Of a DNA stretch of 64,000 nt, positions 25,808-33,813 are shown one piece after another. The DNA lies in NCBI GenBank assembly GCA_964535215.1, contig CAZHST010000018.1:1-64000 (forward strand). Reading direction: 5' to 3'. The notes beneath the pieces were generated by a model, which saw nothing but the letters and a program-made list of their open reading frames with translations, had not been told where the DNA came from and did no database searches. The DNA is from JACQHM01 sp964535215 (GTDB taxonomy: Bacteria; Methylomirabilota; Methylomirabilia; Methylomirabilales; JACQHM01). Position numbers and translations under genes: made by a program. The first letter of the stretch is position 1. Every line of letters begins with the position of its first letter.

Positions 25808-27082
25808 TCACCCGGCGTCAAGGTGGTGAACCTCGGTGGGGCGAAGGGGGGCCCCCGGGCCGTCGGAAGGATCTTTTGGCACCTCGGGCCGGGCGTTCGC
25901 CAGGAAGCATCTGGCAAGGAAGCCAAAAGAGAGAAGCTCTTCCGGAGGGAGGAGGTCGCCGATCACCGCCATCAGGGGAGAGGCGGCCTCTTGGTTCACC
26001 TGGAGATGCCTGGCCACGAAGTTCGCCAGGGAGGGGCGGGCGATGAGCCACTGGATCAGGGCTTCCAGACGAAACCTGGCTCGAAACGCCCGTCTCCAAG
26101 CTTTGTCGTATCGTCTAAGGAATGAGACCGAGAGGTCATCCCTCCTCAAAGCCTCATCGGCGACTTCAGCGGCCAGCTCAGCGCCCCGTAAGGCCATGTA
26201 CACCCCCTCCCCGGTGAAGGGGTCGAAGAAGCCTGCCGCATCCCCAACGAGGAGCGCCCCGTCCCAGGAGACCCGGATCGCCTGATGGGCCAGCGGGCCT
26301 AGCGCCCGGATCCCCTCGATCCGCTTCCCCCCTTTCAGCCGACGCACGAGGCCTGGAAGTCCCTGGAGAACCTCACCGAAGGAGGCCTCAAGCCTTCTCT
26401 TCGTGGGGGCGAATCCTTCTTGATCCAGGACCAGGTTGACGTTGATCAATCCATTACCCAGAGGGTTCAGGATGCCGTAGACGGATCGGCCGATGAACAC
26501 CTCGCCGTAGCCCTCTTCGGCTTCGACCCCTTCGTAATGGGCGGCCAGGACCATCTTCCGGTGGGAGGGGTGCCAGCGGAAGAGGCGTAAGTGTCTGGCG
26601 ACGATAGAGTTCCTTCCGTCGGCCCCGATGACCAGCCGGCCCCGGAGGTGCGCTGGACCCTCAGGCCCCCTTCCCCGGACGCCCACGACCTGACCGTTTT
26701 CCAGAAGCAGGCCCTCCACCCGGAACCTTTCAAGACAGGTCAGCGGGCCCCTTTTTGCGTGCATAAGGAGGAGGTGGTCGAGGGTCCTCCGGGAGAGGGC
26801 GAGGCCGTAGGTTTCTGGGGGATGGCAGGCAACGAAGGTGGTCCCGTCAGGGGAGACAAGCCGCATCCCGCGGATCGGGCGGGCCACCTCTCGAATGGCC
26901 TTTAAGGCGCCAAGGCGGTCCAGGACCTCCATCGCCCCAGGGCTTAAGTATTCGCCGCAGAGTTTCTCCCGGGGGAAGGTGGCCTTGTCCAAGAGCAGAA
27001 CCTGATAGCCCTTCTTGGCCAGGAGGAAGGCCGTGGCCGATCCTGCCGGCCCTGCCCCGACGGTGATCACATCCCAGATCAT
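25808..27082 (-). CDS. Geranylgeranyl reductase family FAD-dependent oxidoreductase
   Basis: A 424-aa flavoprotein. The N-terminal dinucleotide motif is VGAGPAGSATAFLLAKKG, followed by DKATFPREKLCGEYLSP (the family's C-G motif), GADGRNSIVA and LVGDAAGFFDPFTGEGVYMAL. Members reduce isoprenoid double bonds or hydroxylate/oxidise polyketide and quinone products. The start overlaps the stop of the Bax1 gene by 4 bases. In many bacteria such an enzyme lies next to a type III polyketide synthase, and one is present upstream in this operon, so tailoring of an alkylresorcinol/pyrone-type product is plausible (inference). Confidence 0.85.
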   Translation of the reverse strand: MIWDVITVGAGPAGSATAFLLAKKGYQVLLLDKATFPREKLCGEYLSPGAMEVLDRLGALKAIREVARPIRGMRLVSPDGTTFVACHPPETYGLALSRRTLDHLLLMHAKRGPLTCLERFRVEGLLLENGQVVGVRGRGPEGPAHLRGRLVIGADGRNSIVARHLRLFRWHPSHRKMVLAAHYEGVEAEEGYGEVFIGRSVYGILNPLGNGLINVNLVLDQEGFAPTKRRLEASFGEVLQGLPGLVRRLKGGKRIEGIRALGPLAHQAIRVSWDGALLVGDAAGFFDPFTGEGVYMALRGAELAAEVADEALRRDDLSVSFLRRYDKAWRRAFRARFRLEALIQWLIARPSLANFVARHLQVNQEAASPLMAVIGDLLPPEELLSFGFLARCFLANARPEVPKDPSDGPGAPLRPTEVHHLDAG

Positions 27083-28302
27083 TCAGCGACCTCTTCCACC
27101 CGCTTGAGGATCTCTTTAGGGTCAATAGAGGTCTTGAAGAAGCAGACGGCCCCGGGGAGGGCCTGGAAAGCCTCCCGGTCAGCCTTCAGGTTTTCCGAAA
27201 CGGCCACGACCAGGTTCTTGAGCCCGGCCCGTTTCAGCTTCTCCAGCTTCCGCTGAAGGTAATCGGACCGCCAGAACCCGACGATCTCTAAAAGCGCCCT
27301 CCGGCCATCGTCTTTATGGCGAAAGGCAAAGTCGGGGATGAAGACCGTGTCTTTTAAATTGATGATCTCCGTCTCCCGCTCCAGGATCCAATCGCTTTGG
27401 AGCCGCTCGAACCGCTCGGCGAAGGTCTCCTCTAAAAGCGAATCGTAACGGGTGATGTCCCGATAGGGAGACTCCAGAGGATGATCCTCGCTTTTCATGA
27501 TGAACCATCGGATGTCATCCTCTCGAAGGAGGATCTCGGCCTCCATCCTCCACCGGGTGCAGAGGAGGAGGGCAGGGAAGAAGCCGGCCAGGTGGAGGCC
27601 GTACTTCCGGGTCAGCCGGAAGAGGCTTAGGGGCCCATCCAGGGTGATCTCGTAGCCGCTCTCTAAATCGCCGGTGATAGCGTGGAGGAGCCTGAAGAAC
27701 TTGATGAACTTGAAGAGCTGCTTGTAGCGGGCCGGGAGGTTCCGGGCGGCGGTGATCCGCATCCTGGTGCAGCGGTACAGCAGGCCCTGGGCCAGGGCGA
27801 CGTTGTAGCGGTTCAGGAGCCACTCGGGCGTTGGAGGGTCAAAGACCACCATCACATGGCGCTCGGGGAGGTCGGCGTAGAGGTCGTGGAGGAGGGCCTC
27901 CGGGTCGGTGCGGAGTTCTTCGGCACAGGCCACCAGGATGTCCTCCCTGGTGACCGGATGGCAGAGCGAAGGGTGGAGGGCGAGGGGGTGGTTCTCGGCG
28001 GAGAGGTGAAAGAGGCGCTCCCGCAGGACCCTTGGCTCCTGCTCGCTCTTCGTCACCACGGAAAACTCCGCCCGCTCGAAGAGGAGCTTCGAGAGGCCCC
28101 GGTGGATGAGATAGTCGGGGCTCTCGGCCAGGTGCCGCTTCAGGGCTGAAAGCAGCTCCCCTTTAGATCGGCCCTTGTGTTCAATGAAGAGGTCAATCAG
28201 CTCCCGGGCGAGCTGGAGGTAGGCCTCTGAGTCAGTCCGGAGGTAGTTGGGTCCGACGTACGGGCCCTTCTTCCAGAATCTGATCAGATCAGCGGTAAGC
28301 AT
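27079..28302 (-). CDS. DUF790 / Bax1-type nuclease
   Basis: A 407-aa protein of the DUF790 family, whose archaeal member Bax1 binds XPB and acts as a nucleotide-excision-repair endonuclease. The N-terminus MLTADLIRFWKKGPYVGPNYL is typical. The C-terminal half has a PD-(D/E)xK-like layout: TVFIPDFAFRHKDDGRRALLEIVGFW, with candidate catalytic Asp, Glu and a Lys soon after. The gene overlaps the XPB gene by 14 bases and the oxidoreductase gene by 4, so it is tightly coupled to both. Confidence 0.82.
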   Translation of the reverse strand: MLTADLIRFWKKGPYVGPNYLRTDSEAYLQLARELIDLFIEHKGRSKGELLSALKRHLAESPDYLIHRGLSKLLFERAEFSVVTKSEQEPRVLRERLFHLSAENHPLALHPSLCHPVTREDILVACAEELRTDPEALLHDLYADLPERHVMVVFDPPTPEWLLNRYNVALAQGLLYRCTRMRITAARNLPARYKQLFKFIKFFRLLHAITGDLESGYEITLDGPLSLFRLTRKYGLHLAGFFPALLLCTRWRMEAEILLREDDIRWFIMKSEDHPLESPYRDITRYDSLLEETFAERFERLQSDWILERETEIINLKDTVFIPDFAFRHKDDGRRALLEIVGFWRSDYLQRKLEKLKRAGLKNLVVAVSENLKADREAFQALPGAVCFFKTSIDPKEILKRVEEVAE

Positions 28303-29653
28303 CGTGGGCGGTCCGCCTTGAGCTGATCCGCTCCTCCACCGTTCCCCTGGTCACCACCTCGTAGAGGATGGCCTGCTTCCCCCCCTGCTTCCTTAGGATC
28401 CGCCCGAGCCTTTGGACATGTTCCCGGACGCTCCCCGATCCCGAGAGGACGATGCCCACATTGGCGTCGGGGATATTCACGCCTTCGTTTAAGACCTTGG
28501 AGGTGACCAGGGCCGGGTACTCGCCCCGGTTGAAGGCCTCCAGGATCGCCTTCCGCTCCTTGATGTCGGTCAAATGGGTGATGGCCGGGAGGAGGAAGGA
28601 GGAGCTGATCGTGTAGACCGTCTCACAATCGGCGGTAAAGATCAGGACCCGATCCTTTGGATGCTGCTGAAGGAGGGCCTCTAAAGCCCGGAGTTTCGCG
28701 GCGGTTGCCAGGGCGAGCCGCTTGGATGTTTGATAGGCGAGCATCGCCCGTCTCCCCTCCCTGGTCTGGGAACTCTTGATGACGAACAGCTCCCACCCTT
28801 TCAGGCTCCCGAGTCCCAGGCGGTGCTCCTCCAGGAAGCGGGAGAGCTCCCGCCGGGCCTCCGAGTAGGCCTTCCGCTCCTCGGGGGTTAAGCTCACCAC
28901 GACCCTCCGGACCTCGTAGTCCGCGAGATACGTCCCGGCCAGCTCCTTGATCCCCTTCCGGTACACGAGGGGGCCGATTAAGTCCTCCAGCAGGGCGTGC
29001 CGTCCGTCGGGGCGTTCAAAGGTGGCGGTCAACCCCAAGCGGAAGGGGGCGAGGCCCATCTCCGCCGCATGGGCGTAAACAGGGCCCGGGAGGTGGTGGC
29101 ATTCGTCGAAGATCAACAGGCCGAACCGATCCCCCAGCCGGTCCATGTGACGGACGGCGCTGTCGTAGGTCGTTGCTGTCAGGTGGTTGACCTCGAAGTA
29201 GCCTCCCCCGATGAGGCCAACCTTCTCCTCGCCGAAGGAGGCCGAGAGGAGGTCGTACCATTGATTCAGGAGATCAAGGGTCGGAACGACCACCAGGGCG
29301 CTCGTCTTGGCCCGCTCGATGGCCATCTGGCCCAGGAAGCTCTTCCCGGCCCCCGTGGGCAGCTCGATCACGCCGCGCAGGTCATGGGCGGTCCAGGCGT
29401 GCAGGGCCTCTTCTTGATAAGGGTGGGGGACGAAGCGGATGGCGCTTTCGAGGGAAAGGGTGGGAAAGCGACGGGCCCGGTCCTCGAACCGGATCCCGCG
29501 TCCCTTCAGCGCCTCGATAACGGTCCGGTACCTGAAGGCCGGCGCCCTCCACCGATCGATCCGGTTGTCGAAGACGAACCCGGGCGGGACGAGGGAGGGA
29601 TCCTTGACCTCATCCAGGATCAGCGTCCCCTGATCAAAGAGGAGCCTTACCAT
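28289..29653 (-). CDS. XPB-like superfamily 2 DNA helicase
   Basis: A 454-aa helicase. An N-terminal damage-recognition-like domain (1 to about 75) precedes helicase domain 1 with Walker A LPTGAGKS, the DECH box FDECHH and LTATF; domain 2 has VLIFTADCET, SKVLNEGVNIPDANVGI and QRLGRILRKQGGK. The archaeal/eukaryotic RED motif region reads ERPDGR, so the central acidic residue is replaced by Pro. It opens DNA around lesions with Bax1 as the probable nuclease partner. It overlaps the polyketide synthase gene by 7 bases. Confidence 0.85.
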   Translation of the reverse strand: MVRLLFDQGTLILDEVKDPSLVPPGFVFDNRIDRWRAPAFRYRTVIEALKGRGIRFEDRARRFPTLSLESAIRFVPHPYQEEALHAWTAHDLRGVIELPTGAGKSFLGQMAIERAKTSALVVVPTLDLLNQWYDLLSASFGEEKVGLIGGGYFEVNHLTATTYDSAVRHMDRLGDRFGLLIFDECHHLPGPVYAHAAEMGLAPFRLGLTATFERPDGRHALLEDLIGPLVYRKGIKELAGTYLADYEVRRVVVSLTPEERKAYSEARRELSRFLEEHRLGLGSLKGWELFVIKSSQTREGRRAMLAYQTSKRLALATAAKLRALEALLQQHPKDRVLIFTADCETVYTISSSFLLPAITHLTDIKERKAILEAFNRGEYPALVTSKVLNEGVNIPDANVGIVLSGSGSVREHVQRLGRILRKQGGKQAILYEVVTRGTVEERISSRRTAHDAYR

Positions 29654-30666
29654 CGGAGCAGGGCGCCTTCCGCGGCGAACCCCGGGCCCAGAGCGGCCAT
29701 CACCCCCAGGTCCCCGGGGCGCGGGAGTCCCGAGGCCAGCACCTTCTCCAGGACGAACAGGACGGTGGCCGACGACATGTTCCCATACTCCCGGAGGACC
29801 CTTCGGGAGAAGGCCAGATCCTCATCCGTCAACCCGAGCAGGGCCTGGGCATTCTCCAGCACCCTCCTCCCGGCGGAGTGGAGGATCCAGAAACGGATGT
29901 CCTGACGGTTCAGGTGGTGCTCCTGGAGGAGGCCTTCAACCAGCTCCTTCAGCATGGAGGCCCCGATCCGGCGGATCTCCTTCGAAAGGACGAGCCGTCG
30001 CCTCCCCCCGGGGAACTCAAAGCCCATGAGCGCCAGGTATTCGGGCCTGATCACCGTCTTGTGGGCGACAATCTCGACACCCTCCTCCCCCGTGGCCAGG
30101 TAGGCCGCCGCCGCCCCATCGGCGAAGATGGCGTTCCCGACGGCCGTCTCCAGGGTCTCGTCCAGGAAGTAGGAAGCCGAGCAGATCTCGATGGCGGCGA
30201 TCAAGGCCTTGTGGGTCGGGTAGGCCTTCAGGTGATTAAAGGCCTGCTGGAGGAGGACCATGGCGCTGGCGCATCCCGTATCGGCGATGTGGGCCCGCTG
30301 GATGCCTGACTTCAGCCCCAGCTCCCCGATGAGGATCGCATCCAGGCCCGGGCAGAGGGTGACGGTGCAGGTCGTGGTGCCGAGAAAATCTACATCCTGG
30401 GCGGAGGCCCCGACCTTTTCCAGGCATCGAAGGGCGGCCATCCGCCCCAAGGCCACCGAGCCCTTTCGGGCCCGCTCCTGAAGCTCATCAATCGTCTCCA
30501 ACGGTGAGAAGCGCTGTTCGAGAAAGAGGTACCGCCACTGGATCTCACTGTTTAGAAAGAAGGAACGCCGGACCCGGTCCTGGTAGCCGGCGAGCCGGAG
30601 CAGTTCTTCTTGGGAGAAACGCTGGGGGGGCACGGCGGTGGCCACCCCCACGATCCTAGGGGGCAT
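29647..30666 (-). CDS. Type III polyketide synthase
   Basis: A 339-aa chalcone/stilbene-synthase-fold homodimeric enzyme that extends an acyl-CoA with malonyl-CoA. The catalytic triad is visible: Cys132 in ADTGCASA, His in WILHSAGRR (about 270) and Asn in REYGNMSSAT (about 303). The ATG at 30666 has AAGGAGG 8 bases upstream. It is the first gene of the minus-strand unit PKS-XPB-Bax1-GGR reductase, all overlapping. Bacterial homologues make alkylpyrones or alkylresorcinols; starter unit unknown. Confidence 0.88.
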   Translation of the reverse strand: MPPRIVGVATAVPPQRFSQEELLRLAGYQDRVRRSFFLNSEIQWRYLFLEQRFSPLETIDELQERARKGSVALGRMAALRCLEKVGASAQDVDFLGTTTCTVTLCPGLDAILIGELGLKSGIQRAHIADTGCASAMVLLQQAFNHLKAYPTHKALIAAIEICSASYFLDETLETAVGNAIFADGAAAAYLATGEEGVEIVAHKTVIRPEYLALMGFEFPGGRRRLVLSKEIRRIGASMLKELVEGLLQEHHLNRQDIRFWILHSAGRRVLENAQALLGLTDEDLAFSRRVLREYGNMSSATVLFVLEKVLASGLPRPGDLGVMAALGPGFAAEGALLRW

Positions 30667-31081
30667 GGGAGAATCCTCCTTGCCCGTTCTTGGCTGATGG
30701 CTGGCCGCTGAACACCGGTTCCTGGTCACTTGTTCTTTCATAATACACCATTCCATGCAGCGAGGGAAGCGTTCAGCCAGGGACCGGAGCTTTACCCCAG
30801 CGGGCGTCCTCGGAGGTGTTCCGCGGGATGTTCCTCGACCGGAGGCCGGTTCTCGGAGAGGTGTCGGGAAATCGGGCAGTCCAGCGAACAGGGGATGATT
30901 AACCGGTAGGAACCAGAGCCGGTGGTCTGAAAAGGGGCCACCCCATCCCCTTGGAACAATTTTTGCAAAATCGCAGGTGGAGACCTTTAGCCCGCCGGGC
31001 AGGATGACACCGGGCCGGTCGCCGGCGAGGGGCGTGGCCCGTAGGGGGGTTAAAGTCAGGTTCGAAAGGAGGGAACGAGGG
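30667..31081. other. 415-bp divergent intergenic region
   Basis: No gene is supported here. It holds a degenerate heptamer repeat with GGCTGATGGCTGG and CGCTGAAC near 30690-30712 and the inverse GCGTTCAGCC near 30768-30780, then a sigma-54 promoter sequence at 30952-30967 facing the receiver gene. The polyketide synthase promoter must lie here too, but I see no good -35/-10 pair. Confidence 0.6.
30952..30967 (+). promoter_or_regulatory. Candidate sigma-54 promoter
   Basis: TGGAAC-AATTT-TTGCA: the invariant GG (30953-30954) and GC (30965-30966) are exactly 12 bases apart, as required at -24/-12. One mismatch to TGGCAC. It lies about 115 bases before the receiver gene start at 31082. Confidence 0.6.
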
Positions 31082-31651
31082 ATGCCGGACGAAGCTTGGA
31101 ACGATCCTCCTCTGATCTTGGTGGTGGATGACGATCCCCACACGCGGGAGCTTTTGGAGGCGTGCCTGACGGCGAAAGGGTATCGGGTCACCCTTGCTGA
31201 GGATGGGCAGGAGGCCATCACGAAGGCCGAGTCGCTCATCCCGGACCTCGTCCTCTTGGACATCATGATGCCCGGGCTGAACGGGTATGAGGTCTGTTCC
31301 CGGCTCAAGACGGGAGAGGCGACATCGGCTATCCCGATCCTCGTCATCAGCGCCCTCGAGCAGGACCGGGACAAGGAACAGGCGGTGCAGGCCGGCGCCG
31401 ATGACTTCCTGACGAAGCCTCTTGATCGGGTGGAGCTCCTCACCCGGGTCAGGGCCCTCCTCAAGGTCCGGCACCTGACCCGTGAGCTGGATCGGACCCT
31501 GGCCTACCTGCAGGAGCTGGAAGCCGCTAAGCGGGCAAGGCCTTCCCCGGAGATGGCGGTCTTGAACAGGGAGTCGCCTCAGGAGAGCCAGGCCCCTCTG
31601 ATCCTGATCATTGACGACGAGGAGCTAATCTGCAATACGCCGCCTTTTTGA
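31082..31651 (+). CDS. Response regulator receiver protein, frameshifted tandem receiver
   Basis: The first 130 or so of 189 aa form a complete receiver domain: LILVVDDDPHT, phosphoacceptor Asp in DLVLLDIMMPG, Ser in LVISA and Lys in FLTKPL. After a linker a second receiver begins (PLILIIDDEE), then the frame breaks and ends within 10 codons; the rest of receiver 2 continues in another frame from about 31624. Restoring one G after GAGGAG would give DDEEANLQYAAFL and one double-receiver protein of about 320 aa. It is the first gene after the sigma-54 promoter. Confidence 0.75.
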   Translation: MPDEAWNDPPLILVVDDDPHTRELLEACLTAKGYRVTLAEDGQEAITKAESLIPDLVLLDIMMPGLNGYEVCSRLKTGEATSAIPILVISALEQDRDKEQAVQAGADDFLTKPLDRVELLTRVRALLKVRHLTRELDRTLAYLQELEAAKRARPSPEMAVLNRESPQESQAPLILIIDDEELICNTPPF

Positions 31652-32043
31652 CCGCCTACGGATACCGGGTCGAGACCGCCGGCGAGGTGAGGGAAGCCCT
31701 CCAACGGGTCCAGGCCCGGGTGCCAGACGTCATCCTCCTGGACATCATGATGCCCGGGATGTCCGGCCTCGACTTCCTCCCCGAGCTTCAACAGATGGCC
31801 CCCGGGGTGCCGGTCATCATCGTCACCGCCTACGGAAGCAGCACCAATGCGATCAAGGCCCTTCAGCGGGGGGCCTTCGACTTCCTGATCAAGGGCTTTA
31901 ACGCCGAAGAGCTCCTTCACACCCTTCAGCGGGCCGTCGAGAAAGGCCGCCGGGAGCGGGAGAACCTCTCGTTGCTCAGAGAGCTAAAGGTCAAGGTCGA
32001 GAATCTCCTGGCGTTGAAAGAAGGAAGCCAGCCTGGGCGGTAA
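31624..32043 (+). pseudogene. Second receiver domain downstream of a frameshift
   Basis: The reading frame ANLQYAAFLTAYGYRVETA, then DVILLDIMMPGMSG, VIIVTAYGSS and FLIKGF continues the receiver started in the previous gene, but lacks its own first strand and acidic pair. A coiled tail (EKGRRERENLSLLRELKVKVENLL) follows. A TTG at 31648 could start it, but the product would be an incomplete receiver. A one-base deletion, a sequencing error or programmed frameshifting are all possible. Confidence 0.6.
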
Positions 32044-32051
32044 CCCCCTCC

Positions 32052-32124
32052 CCCACCCCCGTCGGATTGCCGATTTCGGATTTCGGATTGAAACCCAGGT
32101 CCCTCCTTAAGGGACGGGGGTGGG
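32052..32124. repeat. Inverted repeat enclosing a heptamer repeat
   Basis: CCCACCCCCGTC (32052-32063) and its exact complement GACGGGGGTGGG (32113-32124) enclose GATTTCG-GATTTCG-GATT (period 7) and a small hairpin GTCCC-AGGGAC. The whole could fold into one long stem in the mRNA between the two signalling genes. Confidence 0.6.
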
Positions 32125-32139
32125 TGACGGGAGGAGCTT

Positions 32140-33798
32140 GTGTCTTTGATCGTTGCCCATCGGAACATGGGAAGGGACGGCTCCAAGATCCTGGTGATCG
32201 CCGACGATCCGATGCTCCATAAGCTCGTCAGGATCTTCCTGGCCGACAAAGGCTTCCAGTTAGCGTTCGCCTCTGAAGCCAAAGAGGCCCTGGAGGCGGT
32301 GAGCCAGTGGAGGCCGCATCTCGTCATCCTGAGCCTGGCCTTGCGGGAGCTGACCCTTTTCAGGATGCTGAGGCAGATGGACCCCGGCCTCGAAGTGATC
32401 GTGATCAACCATCAGGCCGATCAGGGATCAATCATTGAGGCCCTCCGCCTCGGCGCCGTGGACTACCTGGTGAAGCCATTCTCGGGGGAGCAGCTTCGAT
32501 CCAGTGTGGCGAAAGCGCTGGCGCGGTTCCGCCTCCGGGAGCGGGAGAACAGGCTTCTGGAGATGCTCTCCCAAGAAACCCAGGTCAAGCTGAGGAAACT
32601 CTCCGCCATCAGCGCCCTGACCGTCTCCCTGGGGAAGGCCAGGGATGTCACGGCTACCCTGGGGGCCGTGTTGGACCAGGTTCTTGCGGCGATCGAGGCC
32701 GATGCCGGGGCCATCTTCCTATCGAAGGCGGAGAGATTAGGTCTGGAGGTCCATCGCGGGCTCCCCCCAGAGCTCCTTGAGATCCTGGAGGAGGGGCCGG
32801 CTGAGGATGGCCCCCTTCCGTGGGATCTGGCAGCCGTCTCAGGGGAGCCGATCCTGCTCGAGGGCAAGGCGGCGGAACGGCCGGGATCCTTTCAGGAGCG
32901 CCTCCAGCGGGCCGGCGTTGTCTCCTGCGTGAGCGTCCCGTTGGAGGCGAAGGATCAGGTGCTGGGGATCCTGACCGTCATGCGCTTCACCGGGGACCAC
33001 GAACATTTCACCGATCACGATCTGGAGTTCCTGATCACCATCGGCTATCTGGCGGGGGCGGCCCTGGAGATGAACCGACTGATCCGGCTGGTGGAGGAAG
33101 GCCAGCGGCACCTCTACCACTCGGGAAAGCTGGCCGCCGTCGGACAGCTGGCGGCAGGGTTGGCCCACGAGTTGGGCAATGACCTCTCGGTCATCTCCGG
33201 TGCGGCGCAGTTCCTCCTGAAACAGGTCGGGGAGGAGTCCGACTTCCGAGCGTATCTGGAGGCCATCGAGCGGAACGCCGCTGCGGCGGATCGCATCATC
33301 CGGGAGCTCCTGGCCTTTGCGAAGCCCCGGGAACCCGCCTTCACCCCCTGTAGCGTCATTCCCCTGCTCGAGGAGGCCTGCCTGGCCCTCCAGGGAGAGT
33401 TCGCCGCTCGCGCCATCGAGGTGGTCAGGCGCTACGCCGAAGGTCTGCCGGAGGTGTTTGCCGATGGGGAGCTTCTTAAGCAGGTCTTCCGCAACATCCT
33501 CCTGAATGCTGCCCAGGCCATGCCCGGAGGAGGGACCATCACCATCGCCACCGCCTTCGATCGGGAGCGGGAGCAGATCCTGGTGGAGATCGCCGACACC
33601 GGTCCGGGCATCCCGCAAGCCCACCTCGAGAGGATCTTTGATCCCTTCTTCACGACCAAGGAGGAGGGGACGGGGTTGGGGCTCTCGGTTTCGTATAGCC
33701 TCATCCAGGCCCACGGCGGGACCCTCTCCGTGCGGAGCCGGGAGGGGGAAGGGGCCTCCTTTACCATCGCCTTGCCTGTGAAGCCAGGCGCGACCTGA
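32140..33798 (+). CDS. Sensor histidine kinase with degenerate receiver and GAF domain
   Basis: A 552-aa cytoplasmic kinase. Residues 15-135 are receiver-like, but the phosphoacceptor position reads VILSLAL, a Ser in place of Asp, while Lys in YLVKPF is kept. A coiled linker leads to a GAF domain (about 170-310), HisKA with His in GLAHELGNDLSV (about 345), and HATPase with NILLNAAQAMP, ADTGPGIP and GTGLGLSVSYS. The start is a GTG after GGGAGGAG. The next gene is an NtrC-type regulator 15 bases on, its likely partner. Confidence 0.85.
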   Translation: MSLIVAHRNMGRDGSKILVIADDPMLHKLVRIFLADKGFQLAFASEAKEALEAVSQWRPHLVILSLALRELTLFRMLRQMDPGLEVIVINHQADQGSIIEALRLGAVDYLVKPFSGEQLRSSVAKALARFRLRERENRLLEMLSQETQVKLRKLSAISALTVSLGKARDVTATLGAVLDQVLAAIEADAGAIFLSKAERLGLEVHRGLPPELLEILEEGPAEDGPLPWDLAAVSGEPILLEGKAAERPGSFQERLQRAGVVSCVSVPLEAKDQVLGILTVMRFTGDHEHFTDHDLEFLITIGYLAGAALEMNRLIRLVEEGQRHLYHSGKLAAVGQLAAGLAHELGNDLSVISGAAQFLLKQVGEESDFRAYLEAIERNAAAADRIIRELLAFAKPREPAFTPCSVIPLLEEACLALQGEFAARAIEVVRRYAEGLPEVFADGELLKQVFRNILLNAAQAMPGGGTITIATAFDREREQILVEIADTGPGIPQAHLERIFDPFFTTKEEGTGLGLSVSYSLIQAHGGTLSVRSREGEGASFTIALPVKPGAT

Positions 33799-33813
33799 TA
33801 CGAGGGGGAGTTG

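Noticed and set aside
30977..31081. Upstream extension of the first receiver protein
   Set aside because: The frame is open, but the ATG at 31082 has GGAGGGAACGAGGG before it and gives a normal receiver N-terminus.
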